Assembly (NCBI GenBank): GCA_964058805.1
Contig: CAXKVV010001210.1
Span: 1 to 26,178, forward strand
DNA from: Schoenoplectus triqueter
Taxonomy: Eukaryota > Streptophyta > Magnoliopsida > Poales > Cyperaceae
Reading direction: 5' to 3'
Length of the DNA stretch: 26,178 nucleotides
The notes below the pieces were generated by a model. It was not told the origin of the DNA. It saw nothing but the letters and a program-made list of their open reading frames with translations, and did not search any database. Of the stretch, positions 19,090 to 26,178 are shown piece by piece. The position numbers and the translations under genes were made by a program. Positions within the stretch are counted from its first letter, which is position 1; each line of letters opens with the position of its first letter.

Positions 19090-19706
19090 CTCATCTCCCG
19101 AGATTATGAGATTGAATCGTTCTGTAGTAGATTCATCCACAAAACAGTGAATGTGAACCGTTCTGTAGGTAGGTTCCTTCACTAACACATACCTCAATGT
19201 TAAGCTGGCTCAGCGCTTCAGGTTTAACATTGTGTGTAACTGTGTTTCCTAGGTTTATGGATCGGCTTAGTGCTTCGAATTCATGATCTAGAAGATCGGT
19301 GAGAAGAAACACGTGGGCCATATCCACCCTTCTCCTGATTCACCAACCTCAAGATCAACCGGCTCAGTGCTTCGAGTTGTATTTTGTGTGATTGGTTGTT
19401 GACTAGTTAAGATTGAACCGTTATGTAGTAGGTTTATCTTCTAGATCAACGGAGGTCGAGTCGTTCTGTAGTAGACTCACCTCAAGCCCCTCTGAAGAGA
19501 TTAACCTGGTCTGTAGTAAGGTTATATCCCGAGGTGGCATAGACTGAACCGATCTGTTTGTAGGTTCGTCTTTCATAGGATGAAGTAGGTCGAGTCGTTC
19601 TGTAGTAGACTCACCTCGAACCCCTTCGAAGAGATTAATCTGATCTTTAGTAAGGTCACCTCTTGAAGCGGTAAAGACTGAACCGATCTGTTTGTAGGTT
19701 CGTCTT
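19090..19706. repeat. Array of about 13 covarying stem-loops with conserved apical loops
   Basis: Class 1 loop is GTTCTGTAGTA or a close variant (GATCTGTTTGTA, GTTCTGTAGGTA, GGTCTGTAGTA). Inner stems and centres: GAATC/GATTC 19114-19134; GAACC/GGTTC 19155-19176; AACC/GGTT 19416-19434; GAGTC/GACTC 19458-19478; TAACCT/AGGTTA 19502-19524; GAACC/GGTTC 19546-19567; GAGTC/GACTC 19592-19612; a weaker one at 19636-19658; GAACC/GGTTC 19680-19701. Nearly all have an outer stem after a short bulge, for example GAGGT/ACCTC, AAGAC/GTCTT, AAGAT/ATCTT and AGTGAA/TTCACT. Class 2 loop is GGCTCAGTGCTTC (19195-19232 with stem CAATGTTAA/TTAACATTG; 19249-19291; 19356-19379). The last six hairpins form a 134-bp tandem duplication of three. 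No known RNA family was recognised. Confidence 0.8.
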
Positions 19707-19822
19707 CCATGGACCCCTTTTGTGAACCCAGACGACCACTTGACCATCTTTTAACTATACTATTTGCTTCTCTCTTTCAAAGATCCAGAGGTGTCTCGAG
19801 GTTAGTAGCCCAGGGTAATTAA

Positions 19823-19844
19823 CGGTGGGGGCTTGCGCCCACCG
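19823..19844. other. GC-rich stem-loop in probable LTR
   Basis: CGGTGGG (19823-19829) pairs with CCCACCG (19838-19844) around GGCTTGCG, itself able to add two pairs. It is followed after about 25 nt by CACTAAAAAACCCCC. It could be an LTR polyadenylation or R-region hairpin; that is a guess. Confidence 0.5.
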
Positions 19845-20023
19845 GAATCTACAAGAACTCACAATCACTAAAAAACCCCCTGAATGTGCATCCAAATCTC
19901 TCTAAACGGCAGAACCAGCCGGCACCCAGCAGATGCACGCTCGGGAAGGATCTCCGTGTCCTTCTTCCGCATCCCATCGCCCAGCGGCGGTGCGCGGCGC
20001 GTGAAAAAGGGTCGCACAGGATC

Positions 20024-20042
20024 TGGCACGCCCGGTGGGACC
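20024..20042 (+). other. Primer binding site candidate
   Basis: TGGCACGCCCGGTGGGACC starts with TGG, the complement of the tRNA CCA end. Its complement, GGTCCCACCGGGCGTGCCA, looks like the 3' end of a tRNA: T-arm CCCACC, acceptor strand, discriminator G, CCA. An arginine tRNA is plausible but I could not verify it. The position between the LTR-like end and Gag is as expected. Confidence 0.65.
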
Positions 20043-20153
20043 TAGATTCTCCTCTTATCTCTGAAAGAGAGAGGCAAATAGAATAGTTAAGAGATACAAG
20101 TGGTCTTCTATGCGCTAAAAATGACTAATAATTTTCAAGTATTTTTGTTTTTG

Positions 20154-20157
20154 CAGG
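20154..20157 (+). promoter_or_regulatory. Possible 3' splice site just before Gag
   Basis: GTATTTTTGTTTTTGCAG|GAA ends 2 nt before the Gag ATG (20160), with a branch-point-like GACTAAT at about 20123. Some plant Ty3/gypsy elements (Ogre) splice an intron, but here it may be chance. No donor was identified with confidence. Confidence 0.3.
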
Positions 20158-20159
20158 AA

Positions 20160-21344
20160 ATGGCATATTTTGGAAACTTCAACCTCGCTCCCTACACCGT
20201 CATGCCTGCACAGAGCCCAAAGGGCAAGCTCTTTATGTTCTTCGGGACTATCCCGTAAGAACTCACCATCTACGGCCCAGCTCCAGTGGCCACGATCACT
20301 CCCACAACCGTCCGGATCTCCAAACCGGACGAGGAGGAGGACTCGATCACCCTGACTCCCAAGGGGATCTCAAACAACGTCATGGCCTCTCCTACTACCT
20401 CCCCAAAGAGGAGAAGGCGACCGTCTAAGAAGACAGCCCCAAAGGCAGCAGCCCAAACTGCCCGCGACTCTCAAGCATCCAGGAAGATGGCCCTGGATGC
20501 ATACCAGAATCAGCTAGTGGCTAGGCCAGCTATCCCAGTCTCCAACAAATTCACGGCCCTCCGAATAGTGGCCAAGAACTCGGCCACAGGCCAGCTCCGC
20601 CAGGCATGGGAGGTGCCTAAGCCTACACCTCGCCCAACTCAAAGGCCTCAGCGCCGCCAGGACAAATCTCAAGCCCCTGCAGAAGCCATCTATAAGGCTC
20701 ACAGGGCCCTCAAACAGAGGAGAAGCGTTAGAAACGCTAGGTTGAGACAATACGTCTCCCGCTCCGGTCAATCTCAAGGCATGGCTCGACCGCAAGCCAT
20801 TGTCTCCACTCCACACCCAAGGAGTTTTCCACCAAAGGCAACACCTAGCGCTTAGCAGGTGTGGGTCCCGAAGGGTTCCCAGCCAATAAAATCCCAGTCT
20901 CAAACCCAGCCCAGCAAGGCCGGTAGGTCCAACGCTCCGTCCGAGAGCATATTCAACCGCTTGGGCCAGAAGAGTGTATTCAGCCGATTAGGCTCGAGAA
21001 TACCACTCAATAGTCTAAAAATAACTGCCTCTGACCAAACAAAGAAGAAGAGAAGAACCGCTCGTTATGAAGAGCACTTCTCAGTCAACACCATCAGTAT
21101 AAGCTACGACACTGATCCTGATACTGATGGTGAGGTGAACATGATCCAGGACGATCAGTCCCCGCCTAATCAAGCCCACGTCACCAATACCAATAAAAAT
21201 AATGGTAGAAAAGGGAGACCTCCCAAGAGAGTCAATCCCGAGGGCAATAGCAGGGAAGGGGAAGATCATAACGAAAACCCTGACCTTTTCGATAATGAAG
21301 ATGACGTCGAAACACGTCCCGAAATGCCCATCGATGAAATATAA
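20160..21344 (+). pseudogene. gag: N-terminal part of Gag, interrupted by stops
   Basis: One reading frame starts at ATG 20160 (MAYFGNFNLAPYTVMPAQ...) and continues in the same phase into the main Gag frame at 21345. It is broken by TAA at 20256, TAG at 20853 and TAA at 21342. The pieces 20286-20855 (about 189 residues, very basic, with KRRRRPSKK and many P, A, R and Q residues) and 20859-21344 (about 161 residues, with acidic DTDPDTDGE and EDDVETRPE) have no recognised fold. The shared phase and uninterrupted coding character on both sides of each stop show one original N-terminal Gag extension. The second stop sits in TAG-CAG, so readthrough is conceivable, but three stops make decay more likely. 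Confidence 0.7.
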
Positions 21345-21410
21345 ATATTAAAAGGGCACATCGAGGCATGGGACGAAGAGCTGATTAGGCAACGGGAGCT
21401 AATTGCTACC

Positions 21411-23102
21411 ATGCTGAAGCAAAATGAAGAATTGATTAAGGCGGTCAAGTCATTGCAAGAATCACAAGACGCCAATTTTAAAGCTGGTAGCTCCCGTCAA
21501 GAAGGGGTCCACAGTACCAAAAGCAATCATAAGGGAAAACAACCCGTCGATTCTAAACCCCATCCACATAGAACCATAGAAGTGGAGGCTGAACCAACGG
21601 GAATATCCCGGAAAGAGATTCAAGCCATGATTGCCCAGCAAATGCAAATAGCTGGAGGTGGATACGCTATCCCTCCCGTTAAAAACTGTGGACATCCATA
21701 CCCTGCCATATATGATTTAGAAGAATATCCTAAAGGGTATGTGATCCCTCGCTTCAGGACCTTCTCAGGGGAAGGTAATAAAGACCTGAACCCCGAACAA
21801 CACCTGGCCCATTTTGTAGCCTCATGCGGCAATACGGGCGGTAATGATGCACTGTTGTTGAGACAATTCCCTCAAAGCCTGGTGGGAACCGCTTTCCAGT
21901 GGTATTATTCGCTAGAAAATAACAGCATCAAGACCTGGGACGAGATGGCAGACTCGTTCAGGGCACGATTTGTCATGGTGTCTGACAAAATAAACATAGC
22001 CGATCTGGCAAGTACTAAGCCCAAGAAAGGGGAGTCAATGACAGATTTTATCAATAGATGGCGGAACCTCAGCATCAAATGCGATCGCACATTAACTGAA
22101 GATGAGGCCGTCAACCTAATCATGAAAAATATTGACGGGTGGATGGGCATGCTTCTTGGTGTGACAAAGGTCAACACATTCAAAGACTTGCTCAGATCGG
22201 TATCCAATATGGAAAGGATGTCACCGCACACCGTGCCGAACTTCATGAACAATAGGCCGCAACGAGGAGCCCGAGCCGAGACTAAAGTGGCATTCACCTC
22301 GTTAAAGGATAAAATGGTCGCCAACGCAGATACTCAAAGCGGCAGCAGCGGCACAAATGGCAACAATTACAATAAGGGACCCAGGCCCAATCCAGGAGGG
22401 AGTTCACGGAGTTTTGAGTCCCTCAAACAAAAGAAATCTAAACCGTACTCCTTTAGGAGAGATAAAGTTGCCCAAATCTTCAGAGGGGCACTGAAGAACG
22501 GTCTAACCCTGCCGGCCAGTAAACGCCCAGAAGATGCCGATAAATCGGACGAACCCAACTTTTGCCCATACCACAGAGTACTAGGGCACTCAATTGAAGA
22601 TTGCTGGGTCTTCAAAGATTGGGTCGAAAAGGCATACAAAAATGGTGAAATTACTTTACCTAAAGGGTTCTTGCAAAGCCCATCAGCCCATGAACAGGCC
22701 AATATGATCTCTCACGAGGAAGAGAAGATCCCGGGCCAGTTAAGCGGAAACCAAGAAGAACAATGGACGATGCACTTATCGAAGAAATCGATTAAAATGC
22801 TTAAAGCTCTTAAGAAAGAACCTGGCATGAGATGGAAAGACGACATCACGCCAGTGGTCCCACCAAAACCCAGGTTATATTATAAGGTGGACCAGAGCCA
22901 AGACCAGGTTCTTAAGAAGAGAAAGAAGCATAGAAACAACAAGTCCAGAAAGAATAAAATTGAAGAGTGCGAGCAGGGCAGTCCCGAGGCGATTACCCTC
23001 CAACACTTCATCTCCAAAGAAGACTGGGAGAAGTTAACCCTAGGTCAAAAGAAAGAAGATGTAGATGGAGAAGTGAATAAGGAAGAAAGCGAAGAGATCT
23101 GA
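21411..23102 (+). CDS. gag: Gag polyprotein of a Ty3/gypsy retrotransposon
   Basis: A 563-residue open frame. The first ATG is at 21411 but coding sequence continues upstream in phase to the TAA at 21342, so this is a fragment of a longer Gag. It starts with a coiled-coil-like helix (LKQNEELIKAVKSLQESQD). The retrotransposon Gag core (capsid-type, Retrotrans_gag) spans about residues 115-270, with RFRTFSGEGNKDLNPEQHL, LLLRQFPQSLVGTAFQWYYSL and TWDEMADSFRARF. A basic, N/G-rich linker follows. A zinc knuckle of the variant form C385-x2-H388-x4-H393-x4-C398 (CPYHRVLGHSIEDC) probably binds RNA during packaging. The C-terminus is lysine-rich (KKRKKHRNNKSRKNK), then acidic, and ends at TGA 23100-23102. 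Gag forms the virus-like particle. Confidence 0.85.
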   Translation: MLKQNEELIKAVKSLQESQDANFKAGSSRQEGVHSTKSNHKGKQPVDSKPHPHRTIEVEAEPTGISRKEIQAMIAQQMQIAGGGYAIPPVKNCGHPYPAIYDLEEYPKGYVIPRFRTFSGEGNKDLNPEQHLAHFVASCGNTGGNDALLLRQFPQSLVGTAFQWYYSLENNSIKTWDEMADSFRARFVMVSDKINIADLASTKPKKGESMTDFINRWRNLSIKCDRTLTEDEAVNLIMKNIDGWMGMLLGVTKVNTFKDLLRSVSNMERMSPHTVPNFMNNRPQRGARAETKVAFTSLKDKMVANADTQSGSSGTNGNNYNKGPRPNPGGSSRSFESLKQKKSKPYSFRRDKVAQIFRGALKNGLTLPASKRPEDADKSDEPNFCPYHRVLGHSIEDCWVFKDWVEKAYKNGEITLPKGFLQSPSAHEQANMISHEEEKIPGQLSGNQEEQWTMHLSKKSIKMLKALKKEPGMRWKDDITPVVPPKPRLYYKVDQSQDQVLKKRKKHRNNKSRKNKIEECEQGSPEAITLQHFISKEDWEKLTLGQKKEDVDGEVNKEESEEI

Positions 23103-23175
23103 GGTGCTTCGTGTAACATGGTATATTCTTCTCGCGACGAAGACATGCCAACATTAGAAGAGATGTTCTTCCCAA

Positions 23176-24027
23176 ATGACGAAGGGGAGGCAAGCACCTC
23201 TGGGACCAAAAATGAAGAATGTAAAGCTGGGTTGCCCGTGGCTTCACAGTAATCAGGTCATACCCTCTACTCTGCACCAATGCCTGAAATATATCGAGAA
23301 TGGTAAACAAAAGAGAATTGACGGAGATGTCAAACCATTCGGGGTGCATGAGATTAAATTCAATGACGCCCAATATTTTCTGCCTAAATCCGCCGTGGCG
23401 CCAAGCCGGCCTATAACAAAAGCAGGTCAGAAACCCTTCAATAAAGGCCCTAAATTTGATACCTCATCTGGAGAAGAAGAAGAGGTCAAATTTAATATTA
23501 AACCCCGAGGTGCTCGAGCCCAAAGACCCGGAAGAAAGTTGGGTGAGGAAGCAACCTTCCTCTTCAAACAGGTGGCTACGTATAAGGCCCAAATAAAACC
23601 GAGCGAAATCAATTCAAGTGATTCTGAAGAGGAGGTCATTTTCAATTTTAAGCCTGCCAACACCCCTCAAATTCAGATCATAGAGGCAACTTCGGGAGAA
23701 AACTCCGAAGATTCCAACGATTCGGGCGATATTACCTCGGGAGAAGAATCTGGCCATGATCGTCAGCCCTGGGAAGAAGAATCTGACGAAGATATCATCT
23801 ATCACATCCTCAAGAAGCCATATAAAGGGCCCGAAACAGATAATGAAAGTGAGGAGTCATTTATGATCAACACGGGACCCGGTAGCGGAAGGGATAACCC
23901 GGTTAGGCCGAGGCCTATAAATGAAGAACGCTCATGGCGGGAAAATTTCGAAGGTCGCGTCTGGAATGCGATCGACGAAATAAGGCACCAGGTTGAAAAT
24001 AATAGAAGGGAGGTGTCTGAACAATGA
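23176..24027 (+). CDS. Protease remnant and acidic spacer of the Pol region
   Basis: A 283-residue frame, shifted by one base from Gag. The Gag frame itself stays open from 23103 to about 23250 (NMVYSSRDEDMPTLEEMFF...), so a frameshift near 23200 probably joined them once. Residues 16-40 (VKLGCPWLHSNQVIPSTLHQCLKYI) match the C-terminal segment of plant retrotransposon aspartic proteases (LGRPWIH...PSSLHQ). The catalytic D-T/S-G part expected about 80-100 residues earlier is absent from all three + frames. The rest is highly acidic with two copies of EEEVxFNxKP (residues 101-110 and 151-160) and further S/D/E blocks; it is probably disordered. The frame ends at TGA 24025, and the same phase continues in the next entry. 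Confidence 0.65.
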   Translation: MTKGRQAPLGPKMKNVKLGCPWLHSNQVIPSTLHQCLKYIENGKQKRIDGDVKPFGVHEIKFNDAQYFLPKSAVAPSRPITKAGQKPFNKGPKFDTSSGEEEEVKFNIKPRGARAQRPGRKLGEEATFLFKQVATYKAQIKPSEINSSDSEEEVIFNFKPANTPQIQIIEATSGENSEDSNDSGDITSGEESGHDRQPWEEESDEDIIYHILKKPYKGPETDNESEESFMINTGPGSGRDNPVRPRPINEERSWRENFEGRVWNAIDEIRHQVENNRREVSEQ

Positions 24028-24030
24028 GAA

Positions 24031-26073
24031 GTGATGCAGGATATCAAGACGCAGCACAATGAAATCATGATAATGATTGAAAACCTGCAAACCGCGATTT
24101 ATAACTCCGAGCTACTCAAAGAAATGACGAGCGAACCCCGTTCCGAGACCCCCGAAAGACAAGCACCCGATAGCGGCAAACGGGTAATTATCATAGTAGA
24201 TGAATCAAAGGGGGAAGAAATAAGAGCTAAGCAATCGACCGTCATGCAAACCCTCAAGGTCAAGAAGAGTAAACCATACTCTTTCCTGAAAAATAAAACA
24301 GCTCGGATATTTGAGCAGGCCTTAAAGAGCGGATTGACACTCCCCGTTTGCAAACGACCCGCAGACATAGAAAGAGCCGGTGAAGGCGAATTCTGCCCTT
24401 ATCATCGCATATTAGGTCATACCATTGAAGAATGCTGGGTATTCAAGGACCTTATAGAAGAAGGGCACAGAAACGGGACAATCCAACTCCCGAAGAGCTT
24501 TCAACAAGACCCAGCTCCGCACAACTCGAATAACAAAGGCAAAGGGGTTGCTTATACGATCTTGCACACTCCCGTACCTAGCAGACCCAAAGTTGCGAGA
24601 CGAAAGCCTATTAAAGAAATCTACCGCTCCAACTCAGTCATGAACATTGAAATAGAAGAGGAGATGGCAGCGCTAGAGATTACTGTGGTTCCCGAAAGGC
24701 ATTTTAAAGACCTCATGCCAAGGGAAGTGAACCACATCCAAACCCTGAAGACCTTTATTGTGCCGGCAAAGATAGAGCGCATCAAAGGGAAAACTATCAT
24801 CCACAAGGCTATAATTTTCTATCAGAGCGATTCAACTCAGTCTCTGAAGAACCCTGACCATAACACTTGGAAGAAGTGGGTGATAGAACAAGAATCAGAG
24901 AATGCAACGGGCGGTGACGCTGCATCTCATCCCTTTGGAAAGGAGTTGTGTAAACTGGCAAAAAGGGCAAAATGTCTGAGAGACATATCCAAGGCCGAGG
25001 CCAAGTGCTTCGATGAACTCTGGAATGGCGGCCAGAATAAGGTCCTGGGCCTGGATGGCAAAATAAAATACACCCGGGGGTTAGGGTATAACTGTGATGA
25101 CGCAGCATGCTTCGAGGGGTCTCTCAACGGGTACCGTATGGAAGAAAGTTGTTGCATGACTTCTGTTGAAATGCCGGATAATGAAACAGAAGAGGACAAT
25201 ACCCCAGTCCTGAAAAATGCTTTGAAACAGCTAGAAAAGGAACCTAATACGGTCGATGAGTTAGCTGAAATTAATTTGGGGACGGAAGAAGACCCACGAC
25301 CAACTTTCATAAGTGCGTCGTTACCAAAAGAGGTGGCTGACAGGTTGAAGACATTCCTTAAAAACTACATGGACTGTTTTGCTTGGAGTTATAAAGAAAT
25401 GCCTGGATTAGATCCCAACGTAGCAGTTCATTACCTAAAAATTGATCCAACCTTCAAGCCGATTAAACAAGCGCCGAGGCGGATGAGAATAGAACTGGAA
25501 GAAAAGGTCGTGGAAGAAACAAAGAAACTCATCGATGCAGGCTTCATATGGGAAGAAGAGACGCCGGAATGGGTGACTAGTATTGTCCCGGTTAAAAAGA
25601 AAAATGGGCAAATTCGCATTTGTGTGGATTTTCGGGACTTAAATAAGGCGTGCCCTAAAGATGATTTCCCGCTCCAAGTAACCGAAATCATAATTGATCA
25701 TACATCCTCCTATGAAGTCTTCTCCTTCATGGACGGTTATGCGGGCTATAATCAAATTAAAATGGCGCCAGAAGATGAGAGACATACGGCATTCCGCACA
25801 CCGATTGGCATATATTGTTACAAAGTCATGCCGTTTGGGCTGAAAAACGCGGGTGCCACCTATCAACGGGCGATGACGAAAATATTCGACGATCTAATCC
25901 ACAAGATAGTAGAATGTTATGTGGACGATTTAGTCATCAAGGCCATGTCATATGAAGAACACCTCCAATATCTTGAGGTCGTTTTCAACCGCCTGAGAGA
26001 ACATGCGCTCAAATTAAACCCGTTGAAATGCGCATTCATGGTATCAATTTCTGGGGTTTGTGGTACGCCATAG
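24031..26073 (+). CDS. pol: Pol fragment: second zinc-knuckle module, tether and reverse transcriptase
   Basis: A 680-residue frame in phase with 23176-24027 and separated from it only by TGA 24025-24027. Residues about 75-160 repeat the Gag zinc-knuckle module: KKSKPYSF, IFEQALKSGLTLPVCKRP, and C122-x2-H125-x4-H130-x4-C135, then CWVFKD. Residues 165-425 are a spacer I do not recognise. Reverse transcriptase runs from about 430: FAWSYKEMPGLDP, IKQAPRR, VKKKNGQIRICVDFRDLNKACPKDDFPL, then FSFMDGYAGYNQIKM with catalytic D568, MPFGLKNAGATYQR, and YVDD (630-633) with the catalytic pair D632-D633. It copies the element RNA into DNA. The product is cut short by a frameshift at about 26046, so the C-terminal thumb, RNase H and integrase are out of frame or outside the window. 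Confidence 0.85.
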   Translation: MMQDIKTQHNEIMIMIENLQTAIYNSELLKEMTSEPRSETPERQAPDSGKRVIIIVDESKGEEIRAKQSTVMQTLKVKKSKPYSFLKNKTARIFEQALKSGLTLPVCKRPADIERAGEGEFCPYHRILGHTIEECWVFKDLIEEGHRNGTIQLPKSFQQDPAPHNSNNKGKGVAYTILHTPVPSRPKVARRKPIKEIYRSNSVMNIEIEEEMAALEITVVPERHFKDLMPREVNHIQTLKTFIVPAKIERIKGKTIIHKAIIFYQSDSTQSLKNPDHNTWKKWVIEQESENATGGDAASHPFGKELCKLAKRAKCLRDISKAEAKCFDELWNGGQNKVLGLDGKIKYTRGLGYNCDDAACFEGSLNGYRMEESCCMTSVEMPDNETEEDNTPVLKNALKQLEKEPNTVDELAEINLGTEEDPRPTFISASLPKEVADRLKTFLKNYMDCFAWSYKEMPGLDPNVAVHYLKIDPTFKPIKQAPRRMRIELEEKVVEETKKLIDAGFIWEEETPEWVTSIVPVKKKNGQIRICVDFRDLNKACPKDDFPLQVTEIIIDHTSSYEVFSFMDGYAGYNQIKMAPEDERHTAFRTPIGIYCYKVMPFGLKNAGATYQRAMTKIFDDLIHKIVECYVDDLVIKAMSYEEHLQYLEVVFNRLREHALKLNPLKCAFMVSISGVCGTP

Positions 26074-26178
26074 GGGGATTGAGATAGACCCGGGCAAGAT
26101 CAAAGCAATAACTGAACTATCCCCGCCAAAGAATTTAAAACAATTGCGATCCTTGCAAGGGCAATTGGCGTACATCAG
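26048..26178 (+). pseudogene. pol: Continuation of reverse transcriptase in a shifted frame
   Basis: From 26048 to the window edge another + frame encodes FLGFVVRHRGIEIDPGKIK, then PPKNLKQLRSLQGQLAYI, the well-known sequence after the YVDD region (primer-grip side and start of the connection domain). The preceding frame ends at TAG 26071. About 5 bases appear to be missing between GTATCA and ATTTCTGG, judged by the usual spacing of this motif. Integrity beyond 26178 is unknown. Confidence 0.8.

Larger units (their letters stand above)
18410..20018 (+). mobile_element. Probable 5' LTR of a Ty3/gypsy element (left end undefined)
   Basis: The right border is placed after TCGCACA (20012-20018), because a primer-binding-site-like word starts 5 nt later and the Gag frame begins at 20160. 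LTRs usually start TG and end CA; the end fits. The left border is not visible: no partner LTR is in the window, so 18410 is only the point where the AT-rich repeat gives way to tandem-repeat DNA. The hairpin-rich character continues back to about 12830, so the LTR could be much longer or an older element could lie beneath it. Confidence 0.45.
20019..26178 (+). mobile_element. Decayed Ty3/gypsy (Tat/OTA-like) LTR retrotransposon, internal region, right end beyond window
   Basis: Order on the + strand: primer binding site, Gag, protease remnant, acidic spacer, a second zinc-knuckle module, reverse transcriptase. The KACPKDDFPL and YVDD motifs and the CX2HX4HX4C knuckle fit the non-chromovirus Tat/OTA branch of plant Ty3/gypsy elements; no chromodomain could be assessed because integrase lies outside. 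In-frame stops (20256, 20853, 21342, 23100, 24025) and frameshifts (about 23200 and 26046) show that this copy is not autonomous. The long reading frames and GC content above the flanking DNA suggest it is not extremely old. Confidence 0.88.

Noticed and set aside
19421..19747. Minus-strand open frame of 108 codons across the hairpin array
   Set aside because: Its repeated peptides (NRS, TTERLD) simply reflect the DNA hairpin repeats; stem and loop conservation explains the sequence better than coding.

Overview
This is AT-rich, gene-poor nuclear DNA, almost certainly from a seed plant (probably an angiosperm). The evidence is one intron-containing gene with plant-style short exons and AT-rich introns, and a dense load of plant-type DNA transposons plus a Ty3/gypsy retrotransposon. 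No species can be named from the sequence.

Layout. 1-3240: noncoding, with an old repeat carrying imperfect 11/12-bp flanking repeats (524-777) and a non-autonomous Mutator-like element (1372-2238) with a perfect 10-bp target duplication. 3243-4758: the only recognisable host gene, a six-exon single-domain rhodanese/sulfurtransferase of the plant STR16/17/18 type, with a TATA box and one probable GC-AG intron. 4760-8240: noncoding, with a 139-bp CACTA MITE (6109-6247, TSD ATC) and a long-TIR foldback element (6756-8231) that contains a complete hAT-type element (7220-7852, TSD AATTCATC). 9433-12028: a cluster of four clear and one doubtful foldback MITEs, three of them packed head to tail around TA/GA/GT microsatellites.

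12830-20018: a region of about 7 kb without coding capacity. It is built of tandem duplications and short stem-loops whose stems change between copies while staying complementary. The best part is 19090-19706: about thirteen hairpins, most with an outer stem, a small bulge, an inner stem of about 5 bp and a conserved 11-12 nt apical loop. The same behaviour is seen at 12.9-13.4, 13.6-13.75, 15.75-16.23, 17.98-18.30 and 18.5-19.04 kb. I regard this as the most unusual signal in the window. At least its right end lies in the 5' LTR of the retrotransposon, because a primer-binding-site-like sequence follows at 20024.

20160-26178: the internal region of a decayed Ty3/gypsy (Tat/OTA-like) retrotransposon on the + strand. 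It holds Gag (with in-frame stops), a protease remnant lacking the catalytic part, an acidic spacer, a second copy of the Gag zinc-knuckle module, and reverse transcriptase with YVDD. The reverse transcriptase is frameshifted just before the window ends. The element runs off the right edge, so RNase H, integrase and the 3' LTR are not visible.
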